A DNA stretch of 64,000 nucleotides from Lachnospira multipara ATCC 19207. Its GTDB lineage: Bacteria; Bacillota; Clostridia; Lachnospirales; Lachnospiraceae. The position numbers were made by a program, and so were the translations under genes. Under the pieces are notes generated by a model. The model was given only the letters and a program-made list of their open reading frames with translations. It was not told where the DNA came from and did no database searches. The stretch lies in assembly GCF_000424105.1 (NCBI RefSeq), contig NZ_AUJG01000008.1, positions 1-64,000 of the forward strand, given 5' to 3'. This document shows, piece after piece, positions 1 to 7,688 of this stretch (within the stretch, counting starts at the first letter, position 1; the number at the start of each line of letters is the position of its first letter).

Positions 1-1
1 T

Positions 2-75
2 GGCCTGGTGGCTCAGCTGGTTAGAGCGCCGCCCTGTCACGGCGGAGGTCGTGGGTTCGAACCCCATCCGGGTCG
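2..75 (+). tRNA. tRNA-Asp (GTC)
   Basis: A full cloverleaf can be folded. Acceptor stem GGCCTGG pairs with CCGGGTC, the T-loop is GTTCGAAC and the anticodon loop CTGTCAC carries GTC. Discriminator G follows the stem. The 3' CCA is not encoded, so it must be added after transcription. First of six tandem tRNA genes on one strand. Confidence 0.96.
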
Positions 76-111
76 TTTACAATTAAATATTGTATTTCGC
101 TTATTAACTAT

Positions 112-184
112 GGGGTCTTAGCTCAGCTGGGAGAGCATCTGCCTTACAAGCAGAGGGTCACAGGTTCGAGCCCTGTAGGCCCCA
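112..184 (+). tRNA. tRNA-Val (TAC)
   Basis: Acceptor stem GGGGTCT pairs with AGGCCCC (one G-T wobble). The anticodon loop CTTACAA carries TAC, and the T-arm reads CAGGTTCGAGCCCTG. Discriminator A; no encoded CCA. Second gene of the tRNA cluster. Confidence 0.96.
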
Positions 185-194
185 TACTTTTTAC

Positions 195-266
195 GCCGAC
201 ATGGCTCAATGGCAGAGCAGCTGATTTGTAATCAGCAGGTTGTTGGTTCGACTCCGACTGTCGGCT
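195..266 (+). tRNA. tRNA-Thr (TGT)
   Basis: Acceptor stem GCCGACA pairs perfectly with TGTCGGC. The anticodon stem GCTGA/TCAGC encloses loop TTTGTAA with anticodon TGT. Discriminator T; no encoded CCA. Confidence 0.95.
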
Positions 267-300
267 CTATATTAACTAATATAGAGTTAGTTAATATTAT

Positions 301-382
301 GGGTGGATTCCCGAGTGGCCAAAGGGGACAGACTGTAAATCTGCTGGCACTGCCTTCGAAGGTTCGAATCCTTCTCCGCCCA
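301..382 (+). tRNA. tRNA-Tyr (GTA)
   Basis: Acceptor stem GGGTGGA pairs with TCCGCCC. The anticodon loop CTGTAAA carries GTA. The long variable arm, GCTGGCACTGCCTTCG, is the class II feature expected of bacterial tRNA-Tyr. Discriminator A; no encoded CCA. Confidence 0.95.
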
Positions 383-429
383 TTGATAATCTAAAGATTA
401 TCTTTTTAAACAATTTATTTAGCGAATGC

Positions 430-503
430 CGCGGGGTAGAGCAGCTCGGAAGCTCGTCGGGCTCATAACCCGAAGGTCGCAGGTTCAAATCCTGCCCCCG
501 CTA
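430..503 (+). tRNA. Initiator tRNA-fMet (CAT)
   Basis: Anticodon CAT lies in loop CTCATAA on a stem ending in three consecutive G-C pairs (TCGGG/CCCGA), a hallmark of bacterial initiator tRNA. The first acceptor position is a C-T mismatch (C430 against T502) while the next six positions pair, which also marks initiator rather than elongator tRNA-Met. Discriminator A; no encoded CCA. Confidence 0.93.
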
Positions 504-507
504 CTAC

Positions 508-580
<73 letters not shown>

Positions 581-587
581 CTTAATT

Positions 588-618
588 ACCACTTCCTAAA
601 TCGGAAGTGGTTTTTTTG
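588..618 (+). terminator. Intrinsic terminator of the tRNA cluster
   Basis: A perfect 9-bp stem, ACCACTTCC with GGAAGTGGT, around a 6-base loop is followed by a run of T. It sits just after tRNA-Phe and closes the six-gene tRNA transcript. Confidence 0.9.
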
Positions 619-786
619 TTTAATCAAGATTTAATTATAATACTGAAGTTAAAATCATATCATAGTACAAGAAATGCAGTAATACTGCTAGTATTGGGCT
701 ATATGAATAACTAAATAAACTTGTATAATATATGATAATAAGCTACAATATAGTAGTTGCGTTTAGAATTTTACATGGAGGATATT

Positions 787-1857
787 ATGAGTAAAAAAAG
801 CAATATCAACTATAAGTATTTAAGAAGAAGACAATCATGGTTTAGAAGAAATTTACCTACTGTAATTATTGCAGTGGTTGCAGTTTTATTAATTGCAGCG
901 GCAGTAGTTGTAGGTGTTGTTATAGGAAAGAATAGTAATAAGAAAGACAATAATGATAATCAGGCAACAGTTAAGGAAAGTACAACTGCAGAAGAAACAA
1001 GTTCAGAAGTAGATTGGATCATTGAGGAAGAACCAGAAACAACAACAGAAGAAGAGACAGCAGCATTAATGGCTCAGGTTACTACTAATGCAACAACACT
1101 TGGTTCATCAAATCCTTACTTCATTAAGGTTAATAGAGCAGCAAACTGTGTAACAGTTTACGGTATAGATACTAACGGCGAATATACAATTCCAGTAATT
1201 GCATTTGCAAGTTCATGTGGACGTGAAGGTCACGAAACACCACTAGTTGAAAATTATAAGACTTCAGATAAGTATGAATGGAGATTAATGGTTGATGGAA
1301 CATACGGTATGTATGCAACAAGAATCGCAGGTACAAGCGGAATCTTATTCCACTCAATTCCTTATCTTTCAACATCATCTTCTAGCTTAGAAGAAGGTCA
1401 GTACAATATGCTTGGTGACTATGCTTCACTTGGTTGCGTAAGATTATGTGTTAGAGATTGTAAGTGGATTTATGATAACTGTCCATCAGGTACAGGTGTA
1501 ACAATTTATGATGACGCTACAAACCCAGGACCACTTGGTAAGCCAGATACAATTAAGGTTCCAGAAGATAGTGAATATGCTGGTTGGGATCCAACAGATC
1601 CAAGCACAGATAATCCTTGGAATAACTTTGCTCCTACAATTACAGGTGCTAAGGATATTACAACAACAGTTGGTCAGTCAGTTAATTTATTAGATGGCGT
1701 TACAGCTACAGATACATGTGGTAACGATGCTACAAGCGATATTTACTTAGTAGGTACTTACACATACGATCAGGCTGGTACATATGCTATTACTTATAAG
1801 GTTAGAGATGCTCTTGGAAGAACAGCTGAAGCAACAGTTAATTTAATAGTTGAATAA
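787..1857 (+). CDS. Membrane-anchored L,D-transpeptidase (YkuD family) with C-terminal Ig-like domain
   Basis: Predicted peptidoglycan L,D-transpeptidase of 356 residues acting outside the membrane. It makes 3-3 cross-links or attaches proteins to the wall. A basic N-terminus is followed by one hydrophobic segment (about residues 25-48), a Thr/Glu-rich spacer, then the YkuD catalytic domain (about 105-250). That domain carries the conserved His in ILFHSIP and the active-site SLGCVRL, matching the family S-x-G-C-x-R signature with Cys as nucleophile. Residues about 280-356 look like a bacterial Ig-like domain (motif YDQAGTYAITYKVRD). An ATG 30 bases after an upstream TTG is chosen because GGAGG lies 6 bases before it. 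The gene stands alone between two terminators. Its exact substrate is not readable from sequence. Confidence 0.9.
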   Translation: MSKKSNINYKYLRRRQSWFRRNLPTVIIAVVAVLLIAAAVVVGVVIGKNSNKKDNNDNQATVKESTTAEETSSEVDWIIEEEPETTTEEETAALMAQVTTNATTLGSSNPYFIKVNRAANCVTVYGIDTNGEYTIPVIAFASSCGREGHETPLVENYKTSDKYEWRLMVDGTYGMYATRIAGTSGILFHSIPYLSTSSSSLEEGQYNMLGDYASLGCVRLCVRDCKWIYDNCPSGTGVTIYDDATNPGPLGKPDTIKVPEDSEYAGWDPTDPSTDNPWNNFAPTITGAKDITTTVGQSVNLLDGVTATDTCGNDATSDIYLVGTYTYDQAGTYAITYKVRDALGRTAEATVNLIVE

Positions 1858-1879
1858 GAATAAATTTTAATAAAAAGTG

Positions 1880-1912
1880 GCTGCATTGTTGAGAAATAAT
1901 GCAGCTTTTTTT
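1880..1912 (+). terminator. Terminator after the L,D-transpeptidase gene
   Basis: An 8-bp stem GCTGCATT/AATGCAGC with a 10-base loop is followed by seven T residues, 22 bases after the stop codon. Confidence 0.88.
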
Positions 1913-2036
1913 AAAATAGAATTAGAAGAACAGTACTAGTAAAGTTAGGAAATAATACGACAGAAAAAGATGAATAAGAAGATAAATAAAGAGATAAATA
2001 AAGAGATAAATAATAATAGTAAAAGCGAGATAAATA

Positions 2037-3563
2037 ATGAGCAAATACAATGATTTATTGGATAAGCTAATTGAATATACAGACAGTGACTACGTTCCTA
2101 TGCATATGCCAGGTGCCAAAAGAAATGACATTTTTTATGAAAATGAATTTAAGGCCCTAAGCAAACTAGATATTACGGAAATTGATGGCTTCGATAATAT
2201 GCATGATGCTAGTGGCATTATTTTAGACATGCAGAAGAAGGCTCAGAGGCTTTATAAGGCGGATTTAAGTCTTTTACTTGTAAATGGTAGCACTGCAGGT
2301 ATTTTGGCGGCTATAAGTGGCGTATGCCACAAGGGAGATAGTATTTTAGTGGCAAGGAATTGTCATGTCTCAGTTTATAATGCCTTATACCTAAATGAGC
2401 TTAAGGCCGATTACATTAGTCCACAAATAGATGAAGAAACAGGAATGTTTTTGGGGATAAGTTTGGATGAAATCAAAGATAAGGTGGAAAATAATAGTTA
2501 TAGGGCAGTAGTTATTACAAGTCCGACTTATGAAGGTAGAACATCAGATATTCGCGGGATTGCGAAATATTTGCATGATAAAGGAATCGTACTGATTGTG
2601 GATGAAGCTCACGGGGCGCATTTTAATTTTCATAAGGAATTTCCAGAAAGCGCTATAAGTCAGGGGGCGGACGTTGTGATTAACAGTATTCACAAGACTT
2701 TGCCAGCTCCTACACAGACGGCTTTATTACACTTAAATTCAGATTTAATAAATTATGATAGGGTGAAAAGGTATTGGAATATCTATCAAAGCACATCTCC
2801 GTCCTATTTGTTAATGGCTGGAATCGACAGGGCTTTAAGCTTTGTAGAGCTTGATGGAGCAGAGGCCTATAAAGAATATGTCGCTAATTTAAAAGAGCTT
2901 AGAGGCAAGATTATGGCCTTAGAAAATATATCTCTAGCCGAGGTAGACGACATTTCGAAGGTGGTTCTAGTGGCCAGTGAGAAAGCTAAAGATAAGATAG
3001 ATAATTTTGGCAAGTGGATTTTTGATAGGTTACTAGAGGGTTTCCACATTCAGCTAGAAATGGCCTCCTTTGATTACGCCATTGCTATGACAGCTGTGGG
3101 AGATAAAAAAAAGTATTATGATAGTTTTATAGGGGCGCTAGAAAGCCTTGATAAGGAAATAGACGAGACGAGAATCCAAAAGAAGCAGGACCAGACAGGT
3201 TATAAAGACTCGGTAGAACAAAGAGACTCGGTAGGTCAGAGAGAATCAACAGGGCAAGCTGCAAGAAAGGCAAAGAAGGAATTATTTGCTAATCTGGCGG
3301 GATATAAGAAGGTCATGGAGGCCCATGAGGCAGTTGAAAAGGCAGATCTAGAGGGCTTTGATATGTTAAGTCTAGAGGATGAGAGCCTTATTAATAGAGT
3401 AAGCGTCAATGCGGTACTTTTGTATCCGCCGGGAATGCCTGTGATTAATTCTGGTGAGTTGATTACAGAAGATAAGATTCAAATTATTAAAAAAGCTATA
3501 GCGTTAGATATAGAAGTTATAGGATTAAATGACGATTTAATAAAAGTCTTAAAGACCAATTAG
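2037..3563 (+). CDS. Orn/Lys/Arg decarboxylase family protein (YaaO-like, PLP-dependent)
   Basis: A 508-residue fold-type I PLP enzyme of the short ornithine/lysine/arginine decarboxylase group, by position like Bacillus YaaO. It probably decarboxylates a basic amino acid; the exact substrate is unknown. Visible motifs are MHMPGAKRN near the start, LLVNGSTAGILA (cofactor phosphate region), VDEAHGAH and NSIHKTLPAPTQTA with the Schiff-base Lys, near residues 190-230. An unusual hydrophilic stretch around residues 375-420 contains DSVEQRDSVGQREST, a short duplication not expected in the fold. The ribosome site is weak (only GCGAG upstream). First gene of the cluster that runs to RsmI. Confidence 0.88.
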   Translation: MSKYNDLLDKLIEYTDSDYVPMHMPGAKRNDIFYENEFKALSKLDITEIDGFDNMHDASGIILDMQKKAQRLYKADLSLLLVNGSTAGILAAISGVCHKGDSILVARNCHVSVYNALYLNELKADYISPQIDEETGMFLGISLDEIKDKVENNSYRAVVITSPTYEGRTSDIRGIAKYLHDKGIVLIVDEAHGAHFNFHKEFPESAISQGADVVINSIHKTLPAPTQTALLHLNSDLINYDRVKRYWNIYQSTSPSYLLMAGIDRALSFVELDGAEAYKEYVANLKELRGKIMALENISLAEVDDISKVVLVASEKAKDKIDNFGKWIFDRLLEGFHIQLEMASFDYAIAMTAVGDKKKYYDSFIGALESLDKEIDETRIQKKQDQTGYKDSVEQRDSVGQRESTGQAARKAKKELFANLAGYKKVMEAHEAVEKADLEGFDMLSLEDESLINRVSVNAVLLYPPGMPVINSGELITEDKIQIIKKAIALDIEVIGLNDDLIKVLKTN

Positions 3564-3666
3564 GCCTGTAAATATGAGTGTTAGATCGTAAATTTTGGTG
3601 TTGGACCATAGATGTAAAAAAGATTAAGCATCTAAATATAGAACTAGAAAATCTAAGGGTAAGTGT

Positions 3667-4263
3667 GTGAAGATGAACGAAATAGTATTTATTATGGGAA
3701 AAAGTGCTTCCGGTAAGGATAAGATTTATAAGACCTTGGTGGAAGATTTTAAGGGAAAATTTAAAACAGTAACTATGTATACTACAAGACCTATGAGGGT
3801 CGGAGAGAAAGAAGGGGTAGAGTATCATTTTGTTGATGATGAAAAGGCCCTTGAATTTGAGAAGGCTGGAAAGGTTATTGAGCTAAGAGCTTATGATACT
3901 GTTTATGGTTTGTGGAAGTATTTTACTGCAGATGATGGACAGATTGATTTAACTAAGAAGGACAGATACATAATTATTGGCACTCTTGAGGCCTATGAAA
4001 AATTCTTAGAATTCTATGGAAAAGAGCATCTTTTGCCGATATATATTGAAGTAGATGATGATATTAGGTTAACTAGGGCCATTAAGCGAGAGAAGAAGCA
4101 GGAAAAGCCAAATTACGAGGAATTGTGTCGAAGATTTTTAGCGGATGCTAAGGATTTTAATGAGGAAAATATAAAGAGAGCCGGTATTGAGGTGAGATTC
4201 CAAAACAATACTAAGCTTGAAGATTGCATAAAGCGCATAGAGGACTACATTTTAGCAAATTAG
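3667..4263 (+). CDS. Guanylate kinase-like protein
   Basis: A 198-residue P-loop protein related to GMP kinase. It has a phosphate loop GKSASGKDK where canonical enzymes have GPSGSGKST, followed by TTRPMRVGEKEGVEYHFVD, the GMP-binding region of the family. The last P-loop residue is Asp rather than Ser/Thr, so nucleotide binding or catalysis may differ from normal Gmk. GTG is the preferred start because AAGGG lies 7 bases upstream, whereas the ATG two codons later is poorly spaced. In Bacillus the equivalent slot before yaaR and holB holds thymidylate kinase. Whether this is the housekeeping GMP kinase or a specialised paralogue cannot be told here. Confidence 0.8.
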   Translation: MKMNEIVFIMGKSASGKDKIYKTLVEDFKGKFKTVTMYTTRPMRVGEKEGVEYHFVDDEKALEFEKAGKVIELRAYDTVYGLWKYFTADDGQIDLTKKDRYIIIGTLEAYEKFLEFYGKEHLLPIYIEVDDDIRLTRAIKREKKQEKPNYEELCRRFLADAKDFNEENIKRAGIEVRFQNNTKLEDCIKRIEDYILAN

Positions 4264-4368
4264 CGCTTGCTTGCAAGATAACTAAAGGTGTTATAAAATG
4301 TAAGTTGGATTGTTCCAAGCATTAGGTGCAATGTCAATGTGTTACTTAGATGTGTGGAGGCGTAGGGT

Positions 4369-4809
4369 ATGGAAATTAAAATTAGTGATGTACAACAGGT
4401 TACATCGAGCCAAAATGTTAATAAAACGGAGACTCATGATGATTCCTTTAAGTTTACGCTTATAAGTAACATTGAGGAGAAGGAATTACAGGAAAAGCTA
4501 GGCTCAATGATGCAGGAAATCACAGATCAAGGTGAGAAGATTTCTAAGCATATGGATATTAAGGATATGAAAAGATATAGAGAGCTAGTTAAGGACTTTA
4601 TGAATGAGGTTGTTAATAGATCTCATAAATTTTCTCGTGAGAATTTCCTTGATAGACGAGGAAGACATAGAGTTTATGGCATTGTAAAGCTTGTGGATAA
4701 GAATCTTGACGATTTAGCAGGTGAACTTGTAAAAGAGGAGAAGGATCACTTAGCTATTGTCAGTAAAATAGATGATATAAGGGGATTGTTACTTGATATT
4801 TCCACATAG
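4369..4809 (+). CDS. yaaR: YaaR family protein (DUF327)
   Basis: A 146-residue helical cytoplasmic protein of the YaaR/DUF327 family. The pattern [23 protein letters not shown], followed by [19 protein letters not shown], is typical. No enzyme activity is known for the family. It is placed between a nucleotide kinase-like gene and holB, as in Bacillus (yaaQ-yaaR-holB). GGAGG precedes the ATG by 10 bases. Confidence 0.87.
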   Translation: MEIKISDVQQVTSSQNVNKTETHDDSFKFTLISNIEEKELQEKLGSMMQEITDQGEKISKHMDIKDMKRYRELVKDFMNEVVNRSHKFSRENFLDRRGRHRVYGIVKLVDKNLDDLAGELVKEEKDHLAIVSKIDDIRGLLLDIST

Positions 4810-4852
4810 GTTGATGGACAAGTTAATGGATAGGTTAGAGAATAGGTGAAAA

Positions 4853-5845
4853 ATGAGTGGATTTGCAGATATTTATGGATATGACACAATAAAAGAACAC
4901 TTACAAAATGCAGTGGTTATGGATAAGGTTTCACACGCATATGTTTTTAGTGGCAATTTAGGTGCTGGTAAGAAGATGCTAGCTAAGATTTTTGCTAAGA
5001 CATTACAGTGCGAGGAAGGTGGAAAGGAACCATGTAATCACTGCCATTCTTGCGTTCAGGCAGAGTCTAATAATCAGCCGGATATAATCTGGGTGAGACA
5101 CGAGAAGCCAGGAAGCATCGGTGTTGATGACATTAGAGATCAATTAGTTGCAGATATTCAGATTAAACCATATAGTAGTAGATATAAGATTTACATAATT
5201 GATGAAGCTGAGAAGCTTACAGTTCAGGCTCAGAATGCTCTTCTTAAGACAATAGAAGAACCGCCAGCGTATGGTATCGTAATTTTGTTGTCTAAGAATG
5301 CAGATATATTTTTACAAACAATTCTTTCTAGATGTGTAGTTCTAGATTTAAAACCACTTAGTGATTCCTTGGTGGAAAACTACATAAATGACCATATTTC
5401 ATGTGGAGATTATGAGAGAAAATTCGCTGCAAAGTTTGCGAGAGGTTGTATCGGTAGAGCGATATCAATTCTCGAAAGTGATGAATTTTCACAGCTTAAG
5501 AACCAGGTGGTTAGTATGGTTAAAAATGCGAAGGACATGACATCCGTAGAAATAATGGATAGCGTTAAGAAGGCTGGAGAATTTAAACTAGTAATAGATG
5601 ATTATCTAGATTTACTTAACGTTTGGTTCCGAGATGTGTTAATATTTAAGAGTACAGCCGATACCAATTTGATTATTTTTAGCGATGAAATTTCTAGCAT
5701 AAGGAATCAGGCAGAACTAGTTTCTTATGAGGGTCTACAAGACATTTTAGACTCAATAGATAAGGTAAAAGTAAGGTTGCAGGCTAATGTAAATTTCGAT
5801 TTAACAATGGAACTGCTAATCATGGCAATAAAGGAAAATTTATAA
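4853..5845 (+). CDS. holB: DNA polymerase III subunit delta prime
   Basis: A 330-residue clamp-loader subunit working with tau/gamma and delta to load the sliding clamp. The N-terminal AAA+ fold has GNLGAGKKMLA in the P-loop position; it lacks the usual Ser/Thr after GK, which fits the non-hydrolysing delta prime subunit. A four-Cys zinc module (LQCEEGGKEPCNHCHSC) follows near residues 47-63. KIYIIDEAEKLT and the SRC sensor motif (LSRCVVL) are present. The order yaaR-holB-yaaT matches Bacillus. The ribosome site TAGGTGA is modest but well spaced. Confidence 0.93.
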   Translation: MSGFADIYGYDTIKEHLQNAVVMDKVSHAYVFSGNLGAGKKMLAKIFAKTLQCEEGGKEPCNHCHSCVQAESNNQPDIIWVRHEKPGSIGVDDIRDQLVADIQIKPYSSRYKIYIIDEAEKLTVQAQNALLKTIEEPPAYGIVILLSKNADIFLQTILSRCVVLDLKPLSDSLVENYINDHISCGDYERKFAAKFARGCIGRAISILESDEFSQLKNQVVSMVKNAKDMTSVEIMDSVKKAGEFKLVIDDYLDLLNVWFRDVLIFKSTADTNLIIFSDEISSIRNQAELVSYEGLQDILDSIDKVKVRLQANVNFDLTMELLIMAIKENL

Positions 5846-5858
5846 AAGAGGAAGGTGG

Positions 5859-5877
5859 TACATCTTTAAAAGATGTA
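5859..5877 (+). repeat. Hairpin-forming inverted repeat in the yaaT leader
   Basis: TACATCTTT and AAAGATGTA form a perfect 9-bp inverted repeat around one base. It lies between a purine-rich GAGGAAGGTGG and the weak AGGT just before the yaaT start. If folded it would bring the upstream purine tract close to the start codon; the role is inferred. Confidence 0.5.
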
Positions 5878-5889
5878 TAGGTAAATAAG

Positions 5890-6801
5890 ATGACGAAAGT
5901 TGTAGGAGTTAGATTTAGACAGGTGGGAAAGATATATTTTTTTGCACCAGGAAAGTACAAAGTAGAAGTAGGACAGCATGTAATCGTTGAGACAGCTCGT
6001 GGCGTGGAATACGGTAATGTTGTTTTAGGAGAAAGAGAAGTGGAGGATGAGAAGGTCGTTCAGCCACTTAAGGCAATCATTAGAATTGCTACTCCAGAAG
6101 ATGATGAAAAGGAAATCAAGAATAGAGAGAAAGAGAAGGAAGCTTTCAACATCTGTCTTGAGAAGATAGCAAAGCATAAGCTTGAAATGAAGCTTATTAA
6201 GGCGGAGTACACATTTGACAATAACAAGGTTTTATTCTACTTCACAGCAGATGGTCGTATCGACTTTAGAGAGTTAGTTAAGGACCTCGCTGCAGTATTT
6301 AGAACAAGAATCGAGTTAAGACAGATTGGTGTTCGTGATGAAACTAAGATTTTAGGCGGTATTGGCGCTTGCGGTAGACCACTTTGCTGCGCAACTTATA
6401 TGCCAGAGTTTATTCCGGTTTCAATCAAGATGGCTAAGGAGCAGAATTTGTCCCTTAATCCAACTAAGATTTCCGGCGTTTGCGGCAGACTTATGTGCTG
6501 CTTAAAGTATGAGCAGGAAACTTATGAAGAGCTTAATAGCAATTTACCTGTAGTTGGCGATCATGTTACAACACCAGAGAGACTTCACGGCGAGGTTTCA
6601 TCTGTCAATGTACTTAGACAGTTAGTTAAGGTAATTGTTACACTTGATAACGACGAGAAGGAAGTTAGAGAGTATCCAGTATCAGAGATCAGATTTAAGA
6701 CAAGGAGACGTGATAGAAACGAACAGATCGATGATAAGGAATTAAAGGCTTTAGAGGAGCTTGAAAGACGCGAAGGTCATGCGCATATTAGTGATGACTA
6801 A
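5890..6801 (+). CDS. yaaT: PSP1 / YaaT (RicT) family protein
   Basis: A 303-residue PSP1-domain protein. In Bacillus YaaT (RicT) is part of the Y-complex with RicA and RicF, which binds iron-sulfur clusters and affects RNase Y-dependent mRNA maturation, sporulation and competence. Two paired Cys signatures are visible, GACGRPLCCATYMPEF and GVCGRLMCCLKYEQ, around residues 160-215, matching the conserved cluster-binding cysteines. The N-terminal VVGVRFRQVGKIYFF and the GVEYGNVV segment are family-typical. It follows holB by 44 bases, with a hairpin in the gap. Confidence 0.92.
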   Translation: MTKVVGVRFRQVGKIYFFAPGKYKVEVGQHVIVETARGVEYGNVVLGEREVEDEKVVQPLKAIIRIATPEDDEKEIKNREKEKEAFNICLEKIAKHKLEMKLIKAEYTFDNNKVLFYFTADGRIDFRELVKDLAAVFRTRIELRQIGVRDETKILGGIGACGRPLCCATYMPEFIPVSIKMAKEQNLSLNPTKISGVCGRLMCCLKYEQETYEELNSNLPVVGDHVTTPERLHGEVSSVNVLRQLVKVIVTLDNDEKEVREYPVSEIRFKTRRRDRNEQIDDKELKALEELERREGHAHISDD

Positions 6802-6856
6802 TTTTTATGAAAATATATTTCTAAATCGACAATAAAAAATGGTGGAGGAAAGTGTG

Positions 6857-7663
6857 ATGTGTAATAAAGAGAATATGGGTTTAAATGAAATTTACACGAC
6901 GCTTTCTGGAACAATACAGTTAGAAGCTGATGAGAGACTAGATGATTTGTGTAGAGATGGCTTGAAACTAATCCAGAAGCCAGATATTTTCTGCTTTGGA
7001 ATAGACGCGGTGTTATTGTCTACATTTTCAAAGGCACAAAAGGGCAATAACGTCCTTGATTTATGCTCGGGAAATGGGGTAATTCCAATACTTATGCAGG
7101 CCAAGAACCCTGATACAAGTTATAAGGGCCTCGAAATCCAAGAGGTTTCGGCAAATTTAGCTTCTAGAAATGTTGCGATTAATAATTTAGAGTCAAAAGT
7201 AGAAATTATTAAAGGTGATTTGAAGGAGGCTGCCAAGATTTTTGGTGAGGCCTCCTTTAATGTTGTAACCGTGAACCCACCCTATAAAAAGGCCAATTCA
7301 GGGCTAGTTAACCCAGATTCCACAAAGGCCATTGCAAGGCACGAGATTCTTTGTGACATAGACGACGTTTGCCAGGCGGCCGCAAGATGCCTAAAGTCAA
7401 AGGGGCACCTATATATGGTACACAGACCCGACAGACTAATAGATATCATAGCTGCCATGCGTAGAGCCCATATTGAGCCAAAGCGCATAAGAATGGTGCA
7501 TCCATATGTTGATAAAGAGGCCAATATGGTACTAATTGAGGGGATAAAGGGTGCTAATTCTTACATGATTGTGGAAAAACCGCTGATTGTCTATAAGAGA
7601 GTTGATGGACAGTCGGGAGTTTATACCGATGAGATTTTAGAGATTTATAATAATAAGAATTAG
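6857..7663 (+). CDS. tRNA1(Val) (adenine(37)-N6)-methyltransferase (TrmN6/YabB-like)
   Basis: A 268-residue Rossmann-fold SAM-dependent methyltransferase predicted to make N6-methyladenosine in tRNA1(Val). Motif I is VLDLCSGNGVIPILM, and the N6-adenine catalytic motif is NPPYKK (residues about 144-149). ATG 6857 is chosen over an ATG 18 bases upstream because the ribosome site GGTGGAGG would otherwise lie inside the coding frame; GGAGG is 8 bases before the chosen start. The next gene in the cluster is rsmI, as in many Firmicutes. Confidence 0.88.
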   Translation: MCNKENMGLNEIYTTLSGTIQLEADERLDDLCRDGLKLIQKPDIFCFGIDAVLLSTFSKAQKGNNVLDLCSGNGVIPILMQAKNPDTSYKGLEIQEVSANLASRNVAINNLESKVEIIKGDLKEAAKIFGEASFNVVTVNPPYKKANSGLVNPDSTKAIARHEILCDIDDVCQAAARCLKSKGHLYMVHRPDRLIDIIAAMRRAHIEPKRIRMVHPYVDKEANMVLIEGIKGANSYMIVEKPLIVYKRVDGQSGVYTDEILEIYNNKN

Positions 7664-7688
7664 AGGTTACGATTTAGAGGTTTTAAAA

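Noticed and set aside
209-488. Short coding frames over the tRNA cluster
   Set aside because: They overlap complete tRNA-Thr, tRNA-Tyr and tRNA-fMet genes and have no independent support.
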